Shown piece after piece: positions 45,048 to 54,558 of a stretch of 64,000 bases of DNA. Position 1 is the stretch's first letter; every line of letters begins with the position of its first letter. The notes beneath the pieces were generated by a model, which had not been told where the DNA came from, searched no databases, and saw only the letters and a program-made list of their open reading frames with translations. The stretch spans positions 1 through 64,000 of the forward strand of contig CALJZN010000004.1 of assembly GCA_937983405.1 (NCBI GenBank), read 5' to 3'. Position numbers and translations under genes: made by a program. The DNA is from an uncultured Paracoccaceae bacterium. GTDB taxonomy: Bacteria > Pseudomonadota > Alphaproteobacteria > Rhodobacterales > Rhodobacteraceae.

Positions 45048-46250
45048 TCATCCGCCGGGCAGCCCCCGTGCCACCCGGGCGACGGCGACCGCGGCGGCCA
45101 GCGCCACCGCCATCGCCGTGGCCGTCAGCGCCGCGGATCCCCCCTGCCCGAGGATCAGCGCCCCGAGCATGGGCGCCGCGGCCGCGGCCAGCAGCGACGG
45201 GACCTGCAGCGCGCCCGAGACGGCGCCGTAACCGTCGCGCCCCATCGTCTCGGCCGTCAGCGTCGGGCGCAGGATGGTCATGACCCCCATCGCCGCCCCC
45301 TGCAGCACCGCAAAGGCAAACACCAGCACCGGCGCGAGCCCCGCCAGCGCCAGCACAGCCGCCGCCGCGAGGAGCCCCGCCATCGTCGCCCATGCGACGC
45401 GGGCCGTGCCCAGCCGCGCCTCCCAGCGCATCAGCACCAGCCGCCCCACCACCTGCGCCGGGCCGATGCAGGCCGCCGCCAGCACCGCCGCTGCCGGCGT
45501 CGCCCCCTTGGCGACCAGAAGCGGCACGATCAGCTGCATCAACATCCAGTGGTTGAGGCTGATCAGCGCAAACCCCAGCGCGAGCAGCCAGAAGGCGCGC
45601 CGCGCGAAGGCCCGCCGCAGGCCGCTGCGGTCGGCCTCGGACAGCGCCCCCTCGGGGGGCTGGCCGCGGCGCAGCCGCACCCCGGCGGCATGGTGCAGCG
45701 GCGCCATCACCCCCGCCGCCACCGCCGCCGCCGCCCACACGGCCGCGCGCCAGCCGAAGGCTTCGGCCAGCGCCGCCCCCGCCGGGAAGGCGAGGGTCGA
45801 GGCGAAGCCCGCCACCAGCGTCACCCGGATGATCGCCGGGCGCGCGGCCGTCCCGCAGCGGCGGATCAGCCAGGCGAAGGCCACCTCGTACAGGCAGGCC
45901 GCCTGCGCCAGCCCCAGCAGCGCCCAGGCGGCCAGATAGGTTGCCGGCGCATCCGCCACGGCCAGAAGGCCCAGCGCCGCGGCGCCCAGCAGCGCCCCGC
46001 CGGTCAGAAGCGCGGGGCCGAGGCCGCGGTCCACCAGCCGCCCGGCGAAGGGCGCGATGGCGGCCGCGATCACGATGGCCAGCGTCGGCCCGAGCGCGAG
46101 GAACGCCTTGTCCCAGCCCAGCGCCTCGGTCCAGGCCAGCAGGAGCGCGCCGAAGATGTAGAAGAAGCAGGCGTAGCCCAGCGTCTGCCCGAAGGCGAGC
46201 ATCCAGACCGCCGGCGCATCCACCCTGTCCCCGGCGCGGTCCACCGGCAC
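45048..46250 (-). CDS. MFS transporter
   Basis: A 400-residue permease with about twelve hydrophobic segments. AIAPFAGRLVDRGLGPALL is the cytoplasmic loop motif of MFS proteins, and the second half repeats the fold. The chosen start is a GTG at 46250 right after GAGGGGGAG; an internal ATG (residue 17) is an alternative. Substrate unknown; the nearest relatives by eye are putative drug- or monocarboxylate-type MFS proteins. Confidence 0.85.
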   Translation of the reverse strand: MPVDRAGDRVDAPAVWMLAFGQTLGYACFFYIFGALLLAWTEALGWDKAFLALGPTLAIVIAAAIAPFAGRLVDRGLGPALLTGGALLGAAALGLLAVADAPATYLAAWALLGLAQAACLYEVAFAWLIRRCGTAARPAIIRVTLVAGFASTLAFPAGAALAEAFGWRAAVWAAAAVAAGVMAPLHHAAGVRLRRGQPPEGALSEADRSGLRRAFARRAFWLLALGFALISLNHWMLMQLIVPLLVAKGATPAAAVLAAACIGPAQVVGRLVLMRWEARLGTARVAWATMAGLLAAAAVLALAGLAPVLVFAFAVLQGAAMGVMTILRPTLTAETMGRDGYGAVSGALQVPSLLAAAAAPMLGALILGQGGSAALTATAMAVALAAAVAVARVARGLPGG

Positions 46251-46324
46251 CTCCCCCTCACAGCCCGGGCCTGCTTGCCCGGGCCGCGGGGGGAAGTCAA
46301 TTCGACATCTCTAGGGATATCGGG

Positions 46325-47800
46325 TTAAAGCGCGTACAGGGCGCCGAACTTGGCCTCGAGATGGTCGAGCAGCGGCGCCTCGGTCGGCTCGGCCCCGCCG
46401 CAGGCCCGCGCGATCGTCTCGCCCGGCCCGAACAGCCTGCCGTGGCGCTGCACCTTCTCGCCCAGCCAGCGGGTGATCGGCCCCAGCTCTCCGCGGGCGA
46501 TCAGCGCATCGGTCTCGGGGATGTCGGCGCGCAGCGCCGCCCAGAGGCAGCCGGCATAGACGTTGCCCAGCGCATAGGTCGGGAAATAGCCGAACAGGCC
46601 GAGCGCCCAGTGCACATCCTGCAGCATCCCGTGCGCCGGCCGGTCCACCGCCACACCGAAGTCGGCGAGGAAGCGCGCGTTCCACGCCTCCTCGAGGTCG
46701 GCCGGCTCGAGCCGCCCCGCGACGAGGTCGCGCTCGAGGTCGAAGCGCAGCATGATGTGCAGGTTGTAGTGCACCTCGTCGGCCTCGGTGCGGATGTAGC
46801 CCGGCACGACGCGGTTCAGGGCGGCGTAAAGGGCGTCCGCGTCGGCCGCGCCGGCATGGCCGAAGGCGCGCCCCATCGCCCCGTGCAGCCAGCCGGCGAA
46901 GGGGCGGCTGCGGCCGATCTGGTTCTCGTAAAGCCGGCTCTGGCTTTCGTGCACGCCCATCGAGGCGCCGTGGCCGAGCGGGGTGAGGGCATGGGCGGGG
47001 TCCACGCTCTGCTCGTAGGCGGCATGGCCGGTCTCGTGGATCGTGGCAAGGAGACACCCCAGCGGGTCGGCCTCGTCCACCCGGGTGGTGATGCGCACGT
47101 CGGCGCCCGAGCCCGAGGAGAAGGGATGCACCGCCAGGTCGAGCCGCCCGCGGTGGAAGTCATAGCCGAAGGCGGCGGCGACCTCGCGCGCGAGGCGCAG
47201 CTGGCCGTCCTGCGGGAACCGCCCCGCCAGCGGCGGGGGCACCCGGCCGGTGCCGAGGATCGCCGCGCGCAGGGCCACCAGCCGCGGGCGCATCCGGCAG
47301 AACATCGCCGCCAGGGCGGCGCCGGTCATGCCGGGCTCGTACTCCTCCAGCAGCGCGTCATAGAGGTCGCCGCCGTCGGCCAGCGCCGCCGCCGCCTCGC
47401 GCTTCAGCCGCAGCACCTGGGCCAGCACGGGCAGGAAATGGGCGATGTCGTCGCGGGCCCGCGCCTCGGCCCAGATGCCCTGGGCCAGCGAGGTGACCCG
47501 CGCCGTCTCGGCCGCCAGCCGGGCCGGGATGCGGACGGCGCGGGCGTGGTCGCGCCGCAGGTGGCGCAGCGCGGCCTCGCCCGCGGCGTCGGGGGCAACC
47601 GCGGCGGCCAGCCAGTCGGCCATCCGCGGGTCGGTGCGGCGGGCATGCAGCACGGCCTCGAGCGCCGCCACCTCCTCGGCCCGCTGCGCGGCGGCACCGC
47701 GCGGCATCACCGTCTCGCGGTCCCAGCCGAGGCGGCCCATGACGAGCGCCAGCGCCTCGGTCTCGCGCTGGAAGGCCGCGAGCGCGGCGAAGGCGGTCAT
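46325..47800 (-). CDS. Carboxypeptidase Taq-type metallopeptidase (M32)
   Basis: A 491-residue zinc carboxypeptidase. The HExxH site is HETGH (255-259), with HPFSSG at about 225 and HESQSRLYENQIGRS further on, all typical of family M32. The fold is largely helical and cytosolic. Its ATG overlaps the heme A synthase stop as ATGA, so the two are co-transcribed; the functional link is not clear. Confidence 0.95.
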   Translation of the reverse strand: MTAFAALAAFQRETEALALVMGRLGWDRETVMPRGAAAQRAEEVAALEAVLHARRTDPRMADWLAAAVAPDAAGEAALRHLRRDHARAVRIPARLAAETARVTSLAQGIWAEARARDDIAHFLPVLAQVLRLKREAAAALADGGDLYDALLEEYEPGMTGAALAAMFCRMRPRLVALRAAILGTGRVPPPLAGRFPQDGQLRLAREVAAAFGYDFHRGRLDLAVHPFSSGSGADVRITTRVDEADPLGCLLATIHETGHAAYEQSVDPAHALTPLGHGASMGVHESQSRLYENQIGRSRPFAGWLHGAMGRAFGHAGAADADALYAALNRVVPGYIRTEADEVHYNLHIMLRFDLERDLVAGRLEPADLEEAWNARFLADFGVAVDRPAHGMLQDVHWALGLFGYFPTYALGNVYAGCLWAALRADIPETDALIARGELGPITRWLGEKVQRHGRLFGPGETIARACGGAEPTEAPLLDHLEAKFGALYAL

Positions 47801-48936
47801 CGCGCCCCCCGGATGGCGGCCACGCGCGGATAGAGCGCCAGGTGGCGGGCCTGCAGGATCGCAACCCACAGGATCACCGCGGTCGCCTGATGCAAGATCG
47901 CCAGCTGCCAGGGCGCCCCGGCCATCACCGTGAGAACGCCCAGGACGGCCTGCGCCAGCACCAGCGCCAGCACCGCGGCAAAGGCCCCCCGCGTCGCCGG
48001 GTGGGGCGAGCGGCGGCTGCGCAGGAAGGCCACCACCGCCAGCACCAGCAGCAGATACCCGCCGATCCGGTGGACGAACTGCACCAGCGCGGGGTTCTCG
48101 ACCAGGTTGCGCCACAGCGGGGTCAGGTCGAGGGCCTCGGGCGGGAAGAACACCCCGTGCATCAGCGGCCAGTCGGTATAGGTCCGCCCCGCGTCGATGC
48201 CCGCCACCAGCGCGCCAAGCAGGATCTGCAGGAAGGCCAGATGCATCAGCCCCGTGGCCAGGCCGAGGGCGCGCGCCTCCTTCTGGCGGCGGGCGGCGAG
48301 CAGCTCGGCCTCGCGCCGGCCGAGCAGGAACACATACCAGGCGATCAACCCGAGGATGACGAAGGCCAGCCCAAGATGCACCATGAGCCGGGTCGAGGCG
48401 ACGCGCACCATCCCCTCGCCGAGGCCCGAGGCGACCATCCACCAGCCGATCGCCCCCTGGAGCCCGCCTAGCGCGCCCAGCAGCAGCAGCCGCCCGGCCC
48501 AGCCCGGCGGCATCCGCCCGCTGGCCCAGAGGCCGAGGAACCCCAGCGCCCAGACCAGCCCGATCACCCGGCCCAGCTGGCGGTGGCCCCATTCCCACCA
48601 GTAGATCGTCTTGAACGCCTCGAGCGTCATGCCCTTGTTGACGAGCTCATACTGCGGGATGGCGCGGTAGCGGTCGAACTCGGCCTGCCAGTCGGCCTCG
48701 GTCAGCGGCGGGATTGCCCCGGTCACGGGCCGCCATTCGGTGATCGACAGCCCCGAGTCGGTCAGCCGGGTGAGACCGCCCACCGCGATCATCAGGGCGA
48801 CGAGCGCGAACAGCACGATCAGCCAGACCCGCACCGCCCCGCGCGCGGCGCGCGGCGCGCGCTCGATCATGCCGCCCGCCGGTGCGGGCGCCGGGCGCCG
48901 GTCGCCCACCTCCTCGAAGATCGTCCGCTTGGCCAT
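47797..48936 (-). CDS. ctaA: Heme A synthase (CtaA/COX15, class 2)
   Basis: A 379-residue membrane protein that oxidises heme O to heme A for aa3-type cytochrome oxidase. About eight TM segments with the heme-ligand histidines in EWGHRQLGR, MVHLGLAF, VHRIGGY and LHQATA. GGLTRLTDSGLSITEWRPVTG is the class 2 signature. ATG at 48936. Confidence 0.95.
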   Translation of the reverse strand: MAKRTIFEEVGDRRPAPAPAGGMIERAPRAARGAVRVWLIVLFALVALMIAVGGLTRLTDSGLSITEWRPVTGAIPPLTEADWQAEFDRYRAIPQYELVNKGMTLEAFKTIYWWEWGHRQLGRVIGLVWALGFLGLWASGRMPPGWAGRLLLLGALGGLQGAIGWWMVASGLGEGMVRVASTRLMVHLGLAFVILGLIAWYVFLLGRREAELLAARRQKEARALGLATGLMHLAFLQILLGALVAGIDAGRTYTDWPLMHGVFFPPEALDLTPLWRNLVENPALVQFVHRIGGYLLLVLAVVAFLRSRRSPHPATRGAFAAVLALVLAQAVLGVLTVMAGAPWQLAILHQATAVILWVAILQARHLALYPRVAAIRGAR

Positions 48937-48983
48937 GCCCGTTCCCCCTGCGGGGCGGACACTAGGGCCGCGCCCCGGTGCCA

Positions 48984-49745
48984 TCAAGCCCCGCCCCCCG
49001 TTGCCGCGCCGCCGCTGCCCCGCGGCCGCCGGGCCAGATGCCGCAGGATGCCGTGCAGGATCTGCACCTCGGCCCGGGTCAGGCCGAAGCGCGCCAGCAT
49101 GTTGCGCAGCGACAGCCGCATCGAGGGCCCCTTGTCCTCGGGAAAGAAATAGCCCGCGGCCGCGAGCCGCTCCTCGAAATGGTCGCCCAGCTTCTCGACC
49201 TCGAGCGCGGTGGCCGGATCGGCCCGCCCGGTGGCGGCGGCGGCCGGCGCCGCGCCCCCCTGCCGGCCCCATTCGTAGGCCATCAGCAGAACGCATTGCG
49301 CGAGGTTGAGCGAGGGGAAGGCCGGGTTGACCGGGACCGAGACGATGGCGTTCGCCCGCGCCACCTCGGCGTTCTCAAGCCCCGCCCGCTCGGGGCCGAA
49401 GACGAAGCCCACCCGCTCGCCCGCGGCGGCCCGGGCACGGGCGTCGGCGATGGCCGCCTCGGGGGTCAGCACGGGCTTGGTCAGCTCGCGCGGGCGGGCG
49501 GTGGTGGCGTAAAGGAAGGTGAGGTCCGCCGCCGCCTCGGGCAGTGCGGCGTGGACGGTCGCGCCGTCCAGCACCCGCCCCGCGCCGCTGGCCATCGCCA
49601 CCGCCGCCGGGTTGGGCCAGCCGTCGCGCGGCGCGACCAGGCGCAGCCGGTCCAGCCCGAAGTTCCACATCGCCCGCGCCGCGGCGCCGATGTTCTCGCC
49701 CAGCTGCGGGCGCACAAGCAGGATGACGGGATCGGGGGCAGGCAT
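48984..49745 (-). CDS. trmJ: SpoU-family RNA methyltransferase, TrmJ-like
   Basis: A 253-residue SPOUT methyltransferase. ILLVRPQLGENIGAAARAM is motif 1, GFVFGPERAGLENAEV motif 2 and PSLNLAQCVLLMAYEW motif 3. TrmJ 2'-O-methylates residue 32 of tRNA anticodon loops. The C-terminal helix region is shorter than in E. coli TrmJ and ends in a Gly/Arg-rich tail. It is divergent from the ThiE-like gene. Confidence 0.9.
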   Translation of the reverse strand: MPAPDPVILLVRPQLGENIGAAARAMWNFGLDRLRLVAPRDGWPNPAAVAMASGAGRVLDGATVHAALPEAAADLTFLYATTARPRELTKPVLTPEAAIADARARAAAGERVGFVFGPERAGLENAEVARANAIVSVPVNPAFPSLNLAQCVLLMAYEWGRQGGAAPAAAATGRADPATALEVEKLGDHFEERLAAAGYFFPEDKGPSMRLSLRNMLARFGLTRAEVQILHGILRHLARRPRGSGGAATGGGA

Positions 49746-49918
49746 CGCCGGAGCCAAGCGCAGGGGTTCGCGCCTGATACCCCTCGCCCGGGGGCCGCAC
49801 AAGCCGGACCGGCACCGCCCCGGCGGCCGAACCGGCCCGCCCGCGGCGGCCTTGTGACCGGCCGTCCTGCGCGCTATCACGGCCCGCCCGATCACGGCCT
49901 GCCCGACCGGAGACGCCG

Positions 49919-50539
49919 ATGGCCAGCCCCGACCGCCCGCAGATCACCCTCGTCACCCCGCCCGAGATCGACCTCGGCGCCTTCCCCGACGCGCTGGCCG
50001 CGGTGCTCGACGGGGTGGCGGTGGCCTGCCTGCGCCTCGCGCTCGCCACCCGCGACGAGGACAGCCTGCTGCGCGCCGCCGATGCCTGCCGCGAGGTCGC
50101 CCATGCCCGCGACGTGCCCATCGTGATCGAGGCGCATGTCACGCTGGCCGGGCGCCTCGGCCTCGACGGGGTGCATCTGCCCGACGGCGCGCGCAGCGTG
50201 CGCAAGGCGCGTGCGGCGCTCGGGCGCGAGGCGATCGTCGGCGCCTTCTGCGGCGCCACCCGGCACGAGGGGATCACCGCGGCCGAGGCGGGGGCCGATT
50301 ACGTCGCCTTCGGCCCCGCGGGCGAGACGGCGCTGGGCAGCGGCACCCGGGCGCCGGCCGAGCTGTTCGCCTGGTGGTCCGAGATGATCGAGATCCCCGT
50401 GGTGGCCGAGGGCGCGCTGACGCCCGGGCTTGTGGCCGTGCTCGCCCCCGTGACCGACTTCTTCGCTTTCGGCGAGGAGGTCTGGCGCCGCCCCGACCCG
50501 CTGGCCGCGCTCAGGGCGCTGGCAGCGGCGATGGGCTAG
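49919..50539 (+). CDS. Thiamine-phosphate synthase-like (ThiE/TenI) protein
   Basis: A 206-residue TIM-barrel protein. ITLVTPPEIDL, LGLDGVHLPDGARSV and ADYVAFGPAGET match the ThiE/TenI fold. True ThiE has GxHLGQxD at the phosphate-binding loop; here it is GVHLPDGARS, so the catalytic role is doubtful. No other thiamine gene is nearby. Its 3' end overlaps the convergent acyltransferase gene by 29 bp. Confidence 0.75.
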   Translation: MASPDRPQITLVTPPEIDLGAFPDALAAVLDGVAVACLRLALATRDEDSLLRAADACREVAHARDVPIVIEAHVTLAGRLGLDGVHLPDGARSVRKARAALGREAIVGAFCGATRHEGITAAEAGADYVAFGPAGETALGSGTRAPAELFAWWSEMIEIPVVAEGALTPGLVAVLAPVTDFFAFGEEVWRRPDPLAALRALAAAMG

Positions 50540-51353
50540 GGCGCATCCCCGCGCGCACCACCGCCTCGCAATGGGCGGCAAGCGCCTTGCGGTCGGGGAA
50601 GTCGGCCACGCGCACCGGGGGATGGAACACCACCGTCACCCCGCCCTGCCGCGGCGCCGCCAGCACCTGCAGCAGGTGCGGGCCGAAGGGCATGTCGCCC
50701 CACCAGGCGTAAAAGCGCGGGTCGGCCCCCGGCGGGGCGTGGTAGGTCACCGACACCGGCTGCACATGCAGGATCTCGGCCAGGCCATGGGCGTAGAAGG
50801 CGGCGAACAGGGTCGAGCGGAAGGGCAGCACGCGCAGCCCGTCCGAGCTTGTCCCCTCGGGGAAGAACATCATCTTCTGCCCTGCACGCAGCCGCGCCTC
50901 CATCTCGGCCGTCTGGCGCCGCGCCTCCCGGGGGTCGCGGTTGATGAACATCGACCCCGTGCCCTTGGCCAGCCAGCCGATCCCGGGCCAGGCCCCGATC
51001 TCGGTCTTGGCGACGTAATAGATGCGCTGCGAGGCGTTGAGCGTGTAGATGTCGAGCCACGAGGCATGGTTCGACACCACAGCCCCGGGCAGGGCCATGG
51101 GCGTCCCCTCGGTGCGGTAGCGCATGCCGAGCACACGAAAGGCGTTGCGGCTGACGAATTGCGTGATCCAGGGCGTCCAGGGCCGGCTGAGCCCGAACAG
51201 CGGCCGCTCGACCAGCCGCAGCGCCAGCAGCAGGCCGAGACAGCCGAAGGTCAGCACGATCAGCCCCGCCCCGCGCACCGCCGCCCGCAGCCGGCCCGCG
51301 GGCGTCAGCGGCACCGGTGCGGGCACATCGTCGGACGTCCAGGTGTAGCTCAC
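50511..51353 (-). CDS. olsA: 1-acyl-glycerol/lyso-ornithine-lipid acyltransferase
   Basis: A 280-residue PlsC-family membrane acyltransferase. VVSNHASWLDIYTL holds the HX4D catalytic motif and MMFFPEGTSSDGLRV the substrate site. One N-terminal TM segment is visible. The GTG start at 51353 overlaps the olsB stop as GTGA. With OlsB next to it, the expected reaction is acylation of lyso-ornithine lipid; PlsC-like acylation of lysophosphatidate is also possible. Confidence 0.9.
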   Translation of the reverse strand: MSYTWTSDDVPAPVPLTPAGRLRAAVRGAGLIVLTFGCLGLLLALRLVERPLFGLSRPWTPWITQFVSRNAFRVLGMRYRTEGTPMALPGAVVSNHASWLDIYTLNASQRIYYVAKTEIGAWPGIGWLAKGTGSMFINRDPREARRQTAEMEARLRAGQKMMFFPEGTSSDGLRVLPFRSTLFAAFYAHGLAEILHVQPVSVTYHAPPGADPRFYAWWGDMPFGPHLLQVLAAPRQGGVTVVFHPPVRVADFPDRKALAAHCEAVVRAGMRPSPSPLPAP

Positions 51354-52147
51354 GCCGCCGGCTCCTTCCGCCCGGCCTGCTTGCGGGCGTAGAAGCCGCG
51401 GTGTTTCTGGCTCATCCGGGCGGTGTCCATCAGCAGGCAGACATCGGTGGTGTTGAAGGCCCGGTCCACGAAGGCGCCCTCGCCCACATATCCGCCCAGC
51501 CGCAGATAGGCCTTGATCAGCGCAGGCGTCGCCACCATCGCCGCGCGGCGGTCCACCGCGTCCCTCGGCATCAGGTCCATCGTCTGGAAATGCTCGGGCA
51601 GCACCCGCACCCGGATTTCCTCGGGCGCCAGATGGAAATGGTGCAGATAGGCCAGCGGCTGGCGCAGCGCCGCGATGTCGGTGCCGTGAAAGCTCGCCAC
51701 CCCGAACAGCACCTCGATCCCGCGCGACAGCACATATTCGGCCAGCCCGTTCCAGAGGTGGAACATCGCCGTTCCGCCGCGATAGTCGCGGTGCACGCAG
51801 GACCGGCCGAGCTCGAGCAGGCGCCGCCCGCACTGCTTGAGCCGCGTCAGATCGTATTCGCCGTCGGAATAGAAGCGCCCGATCGCTGCCGCCCGGTCCC
51901 CCGGCAACAGCCGGTAGACCCCGATGACATGGTCGAGCGCCGCCACGCTGCGCCGCGGGTCGATCAGCACCAGATGGTCGAAATACGGGTCGAAGTCGTC
52001 GCGCTCGAACCGGCCGGCGTGGTCCACCATCGGCCCGTCGCCGCCCAGCTCCTCGACGAACACCGCATAGCGCAACCGCTGTGCCGCGAGCAGGTCGGCC
52101 TCCTCGACCGCCAGCCTGAGAATGAGGTGCGGCTCTTCGGCGATCAT
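51350..52147 (-). CDS. olsB: L-ornithine N-alpha-acyltransferase
   Basis: A 265-residue GNAT-related acyltransferase that uses acyl-ACP to make lyso-ornithine lipid. RLRYAVFVEELGGDGPMVDH, ELGRSCVHRDYRGGTAMFHL and LFGVASFHGTD are the family motifs. ATG at 52147 was chosen over one 23 codons upstream. OlsB-OlsA coupling makes phosphate-free membrane lipid synthesis likely, a response often induced by phosphate limitation. Confidence 0.93.
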   Translation of the reverse strand: MIAEEPHLILRLAVEEADLLAAQRLRYAVFVEELGGDGPMVDHAGRFERDDFDPYFDHLVLIDPRRSVAALDHVIGVYRLLPGDRAAAIGRFYSDGEYDLTRLKQCGRRLLELGRSCVHRDYRGGTAMFHLWNGLAEYVLSRGIEVLFGVASFHGTDIAALRQPLAYLHHFHLAPEEIRVRVLPEHFQTMDLMPRDAVDRRAAMVATPALIKAYLRLGGYVGEGAFVDRAFNTTDVCLLMDTARMSQKHRGFYARKQAGRKEPAA

Positions 52148-52166
52148 CTCGGCTGCGCTGTCCCTT

Positions 52167-52216
52167 CCGCGGCAAAGCTGCCGCGGGGTTTTACGGGTTG
52201 CCCCCCCGCTTGGCAA
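52167..52216 (-). promoter_or_regulatory. Promoter and leader hairpin of olsB-olsA
   Basis: Reading leftward, TTGCCA (52216-52211), 17 bp, TAAAAC (52193-52188). A CCGCGGC/GCCGCGG hairpin (52167-52186) follows at the transcript start. No clear Pho box was seen. Confidence 0.5.
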
Positions 52217-52286
52217 CAGAAAGCCGGCGGCCGGGGGTTGACGCGACCGGCGGTTGTGTTAACGCTCTGGTCATCATCTCCCGCGA

Positions 52287-52475
52287 TCATGACCCGAAGT
52301 CGCGGACAAGGTCGATCCGGCTTCCGTCGATCACCTGTTTGCCGGCATGCTCGAAGGTGACGGTGATGCGGGCCCCGACGACCGACTGGACCTGCCCGCG
52401 CCCCCAGTCGGGTCGCGCGGGATGTGTGACGATCATCCCCGGTTCGAGATAGCGGTTGCCCGAAGCGCCGTTCAT
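52287..52475 (-). CDS. Small DUF3553 protein
   Basis: A 62-residue protein: LEPGMIVTHPARPDWGRGQV is the DUF3553 signature, an SH3-like fold often found at helicase termini or as stand-alone proteins in Alphaproteobacteria. GARITVTFEHAGKQVID completes it. ATG at 52475, divergent from chpT with 60 bp between starts. Function unknown; nucleic-acid or protein binding is plausible. Confidence 0.85.
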   Translation of the reverse strand: MNGASGNRYLEPGMIVTHPARPDWGRGQVQSVVGARITVTFEHAGKQVIDGSRIDLVRDFGS

Positions 52476-52535
52476 CTCGGTCCTTCCCGTCCCTTCCGCC
52501 GCGCCGCCCGACGCCGCGCGCCCCGAGGATTTCCG

Positions 52536-53192
52536 ATGCACAGCACCGCCACCTCGCTCGACCGGCCGGTCCCCGGCCCCTGCGGCGCCCCCTGCGGCGA
52601 CGACCAGTTCGCCGGAACGATCAGCACGCTTCTTGCCTCGCGCATCTGTCACGATCTTGTCAATCCGCTCGGTGCCGTCGGCAACGGGATCGAGCTGCTG
52701 ACGCTCGGGGCGAAACCGCCGGGCCCCGAGCTTGCGGTCATCCTCGAAAGCCTCGCGGCCGCCCATGCGCGGCTGGGCTTCTTCCGGATCGCCTACGGCG
52801 CGCCGACGGGCGGGGCGCTGCCGCCGCGCCAGTTGGTCGAACTTCTTGCCGCCGTCACCCGCGGCAGCCGTCTGACCGCCGCGTGGGAGGTTGCGGGGGA
52901 TGTCGCCCGGCCCGCGGCAAAACTTGCCTTCCTGCTGTTCCACTGCGCCGAGGCGGCGCTGCCGCTCGGCGGGCATATCGCCATTGCGGCCGAAGGCGGC
53001 CGCTGGCGGCTTCAGGCCGAAGGCCGGCGGCTGCGCGTCGAGCCCGGGCATTGGGCCGCGCTGTCCGACCCCGGCCTCGCCGCAGGCTTCGGCCCGGCCG
53101 AGGTCCAGTTCCCCCTTGCCGGGATGGAGCTGCGCCGCCAGGGCCGACGGCTCGAGGCCGAGATCGGCGACACGATCCGCCTGACCTTCTGA
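52536..53192 (+). CDS. chpT: Histidine phosphotransferase ChpT
   Basis: A 218-residue protein linking CckA to CtrA and CpdR in cell-cycle and motility control. LLASRICHDLVNPLGAVGNG contains the phosphorylated His in a DHp-like helix; the C-terminal half is a degenerate ATPase-like domain. ATG at 52536 is preceded by GAGGA. Length and motif match alphaproteobacterial ChpT. Confidence 0.93.
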   Translation: MHSTATSLDRPVPGPCGAPCGDDQFAGTISTLLASRICHDLVNPLGAVGNGIELLTLGAKPPGPELAVILESLAAAHARLGFFRIAYGAPTGGALPPRQLVELLAAVTRGSRLTAAWEVAGDVARPAAKLAFLLFHCAEAALPLGGHIAIAAEGGRWRLQAEGRRLRVEPGHWAALSDPGLAAGFGPAEVQFPLAGMELRRQGRRLEAEIGDTIRLTF

Positions 53193-53230
53193 CCCCCGCC
53201 GCAGAGACGGCCGGCGGCTCAGGGCCGGGC

Positions 53231-54505
53231 TCAGGGCCGGATCGTGCCGTCGCCTTCGACGAGATACTTGAAGCTGGTCAGCTGTTCGGCCCCCACCGGC
53301 CCGCGAGCGTGCAGCTTGCCCGTGGCGATCCCGATCTCGGCGCCCATGCCGAACTCGCCGCCGTCGGCGAACTGGGTCGAGGCGTTGCGCATCAGGATCG
53401 CGCTGTCCAGCCGCGCGAAGAAGCGCGCCGCGGCGGCATCGTCCTCGGTCAGGATCGCCTCGGTATGGCCCGAGCCGTAGCGGCGGATGTGCTCGATCGC
53501 TGCGTCCACGCCGTCCACCAGCCGGGCGGCGATGATGCTGTCGAGGAACTCGCGGCCGAAATCCTCGGGCGCCGCCGGCACCGTGCCGGGGATGGCCAGA
53601 AGCGCGCCCTCGGCGCGCACCTCCACCCCGGCGGCAAGCAGATCCTCGACCATCGGCGCGCCGTGCCGGGCGAAGAAGGCCCGGTCGATCAGCAGGCACT
53701 CGGCCGCCCCGCAGACCCCCGGGCGCCGCGTCTTGGCGTTCAGCACCACCCGGCGCGCCTTGGCGACATCGGCTGCGGCATCGACGTAGACATGGCAGAT
53801 GCCCTCGAGATGGGCGAACACCGGCACCCGCGCCTCGGCCTGCACCAGCCCCACGAGGCCCTTGCCGCCGCGCGGCACGATGACGTCGATGAAGGCGGTC
53901 GCGCGCAGCATCTCGCCCACCATCGCGCGGTCGGCCGTGGGGACAAGCTGGATCGCGGCCTCAGGCAGCCCGGCCGCGCGCAGCCCCTCGACCAGGCAGG
54001 CATGGATCGCGGCCGAGGACGCGCGGCTTTCCGACCCGCCGCGCAGGATGGCGGCATTCCCGGCCTTCAGGCACAGCGCGCCGGCATCCGCCGTCACGTT
54101 GGGCCGGCTCTCGAAGATCACCCCCACCACGCCCAGCGGCGTGCGCACCCGCCGGATGCGCAGCCCCGACGGCACGGTCCAGTCCGCGATCACCTCGCCC
54201 ACCGGGTCGGGCATCGCGGCGATCGTGCGCAGGCTGTCCGCGATCGCCCGCAGCCGGCCCGCATCCAGCCGCAGCCGGTCGGTCATCGCCGCCGACAGGC
54301 CGGCCGCGGCGGCGGCCTCGAGGTCGCGCGCGTTGGCCTGCAGAACGGTGTCGGATCGCTCGGCAAGAGCCTCGGCGGCCGCAAGCAGCGCCGCCCGCTT
54401 GCGCGCGTCCGCGGCGCAGGCCAGCTCGGCCGCCGCCGCCCGCGCCCTGTCCCCCATCGCCGCCATCAGCGCCGCGGGCGCCAGCCCCTCTGCCCCGTCC
54501 GCCAT
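53231..54505 (-). CDS. proA: Gamma-glutamyl phosphate reductase
   Basis: A 424-residue aldehyde-dehydrogenase-fold enzyme, second step of proline synthesis. [48 protein letters not shown] with the catalytic Cys, and [20 protein letters not shown] are visible. It follows proB and a monooxygenase-like gene in the same direction. Confidence 0.96.
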   Translation of the reverse strand: MADGAEGLAPAALMAAMGDRARAAAAELACAADARKRAALLAAAEALAERSDTVLQANARDLEAAAAAGLSAAMTDRLRLDAGRLRAIADSLRTIAAMPDPVGEVIADWTVPSGLRIRRVRTPLGVVGVIFESRPNVTADAGALCLKAGNAAILRGGSESRASSAAIHACLVEGLRAAGLPEAAIQLVPTADRAMVGEMLRATAFIDVIVPRGGKGLVGLVQAEARVPVFAHLEGICHVYVDAAADVAKARRVVLNAKTRRPGVCGAAECLLIDRAFFARHGAPMVEDLLAAGVEVRAEGALLAIPGTVPAAPEDFGREFLDSIIAARLVDGVDAAIEHIRRYGSGHTEAILTEDDAAAARFFARLDSAILMRNASTQFADGGEFGMGAEIGIATGKLHARGPVGAEQLTSFKYLVEGDGTIRP

Positions 54506-54558
54506 CGCCCCCGTCCCGCCGCCGCCGGCGCCGGGATAGCGCGCGCCGCCGCCGCTGT

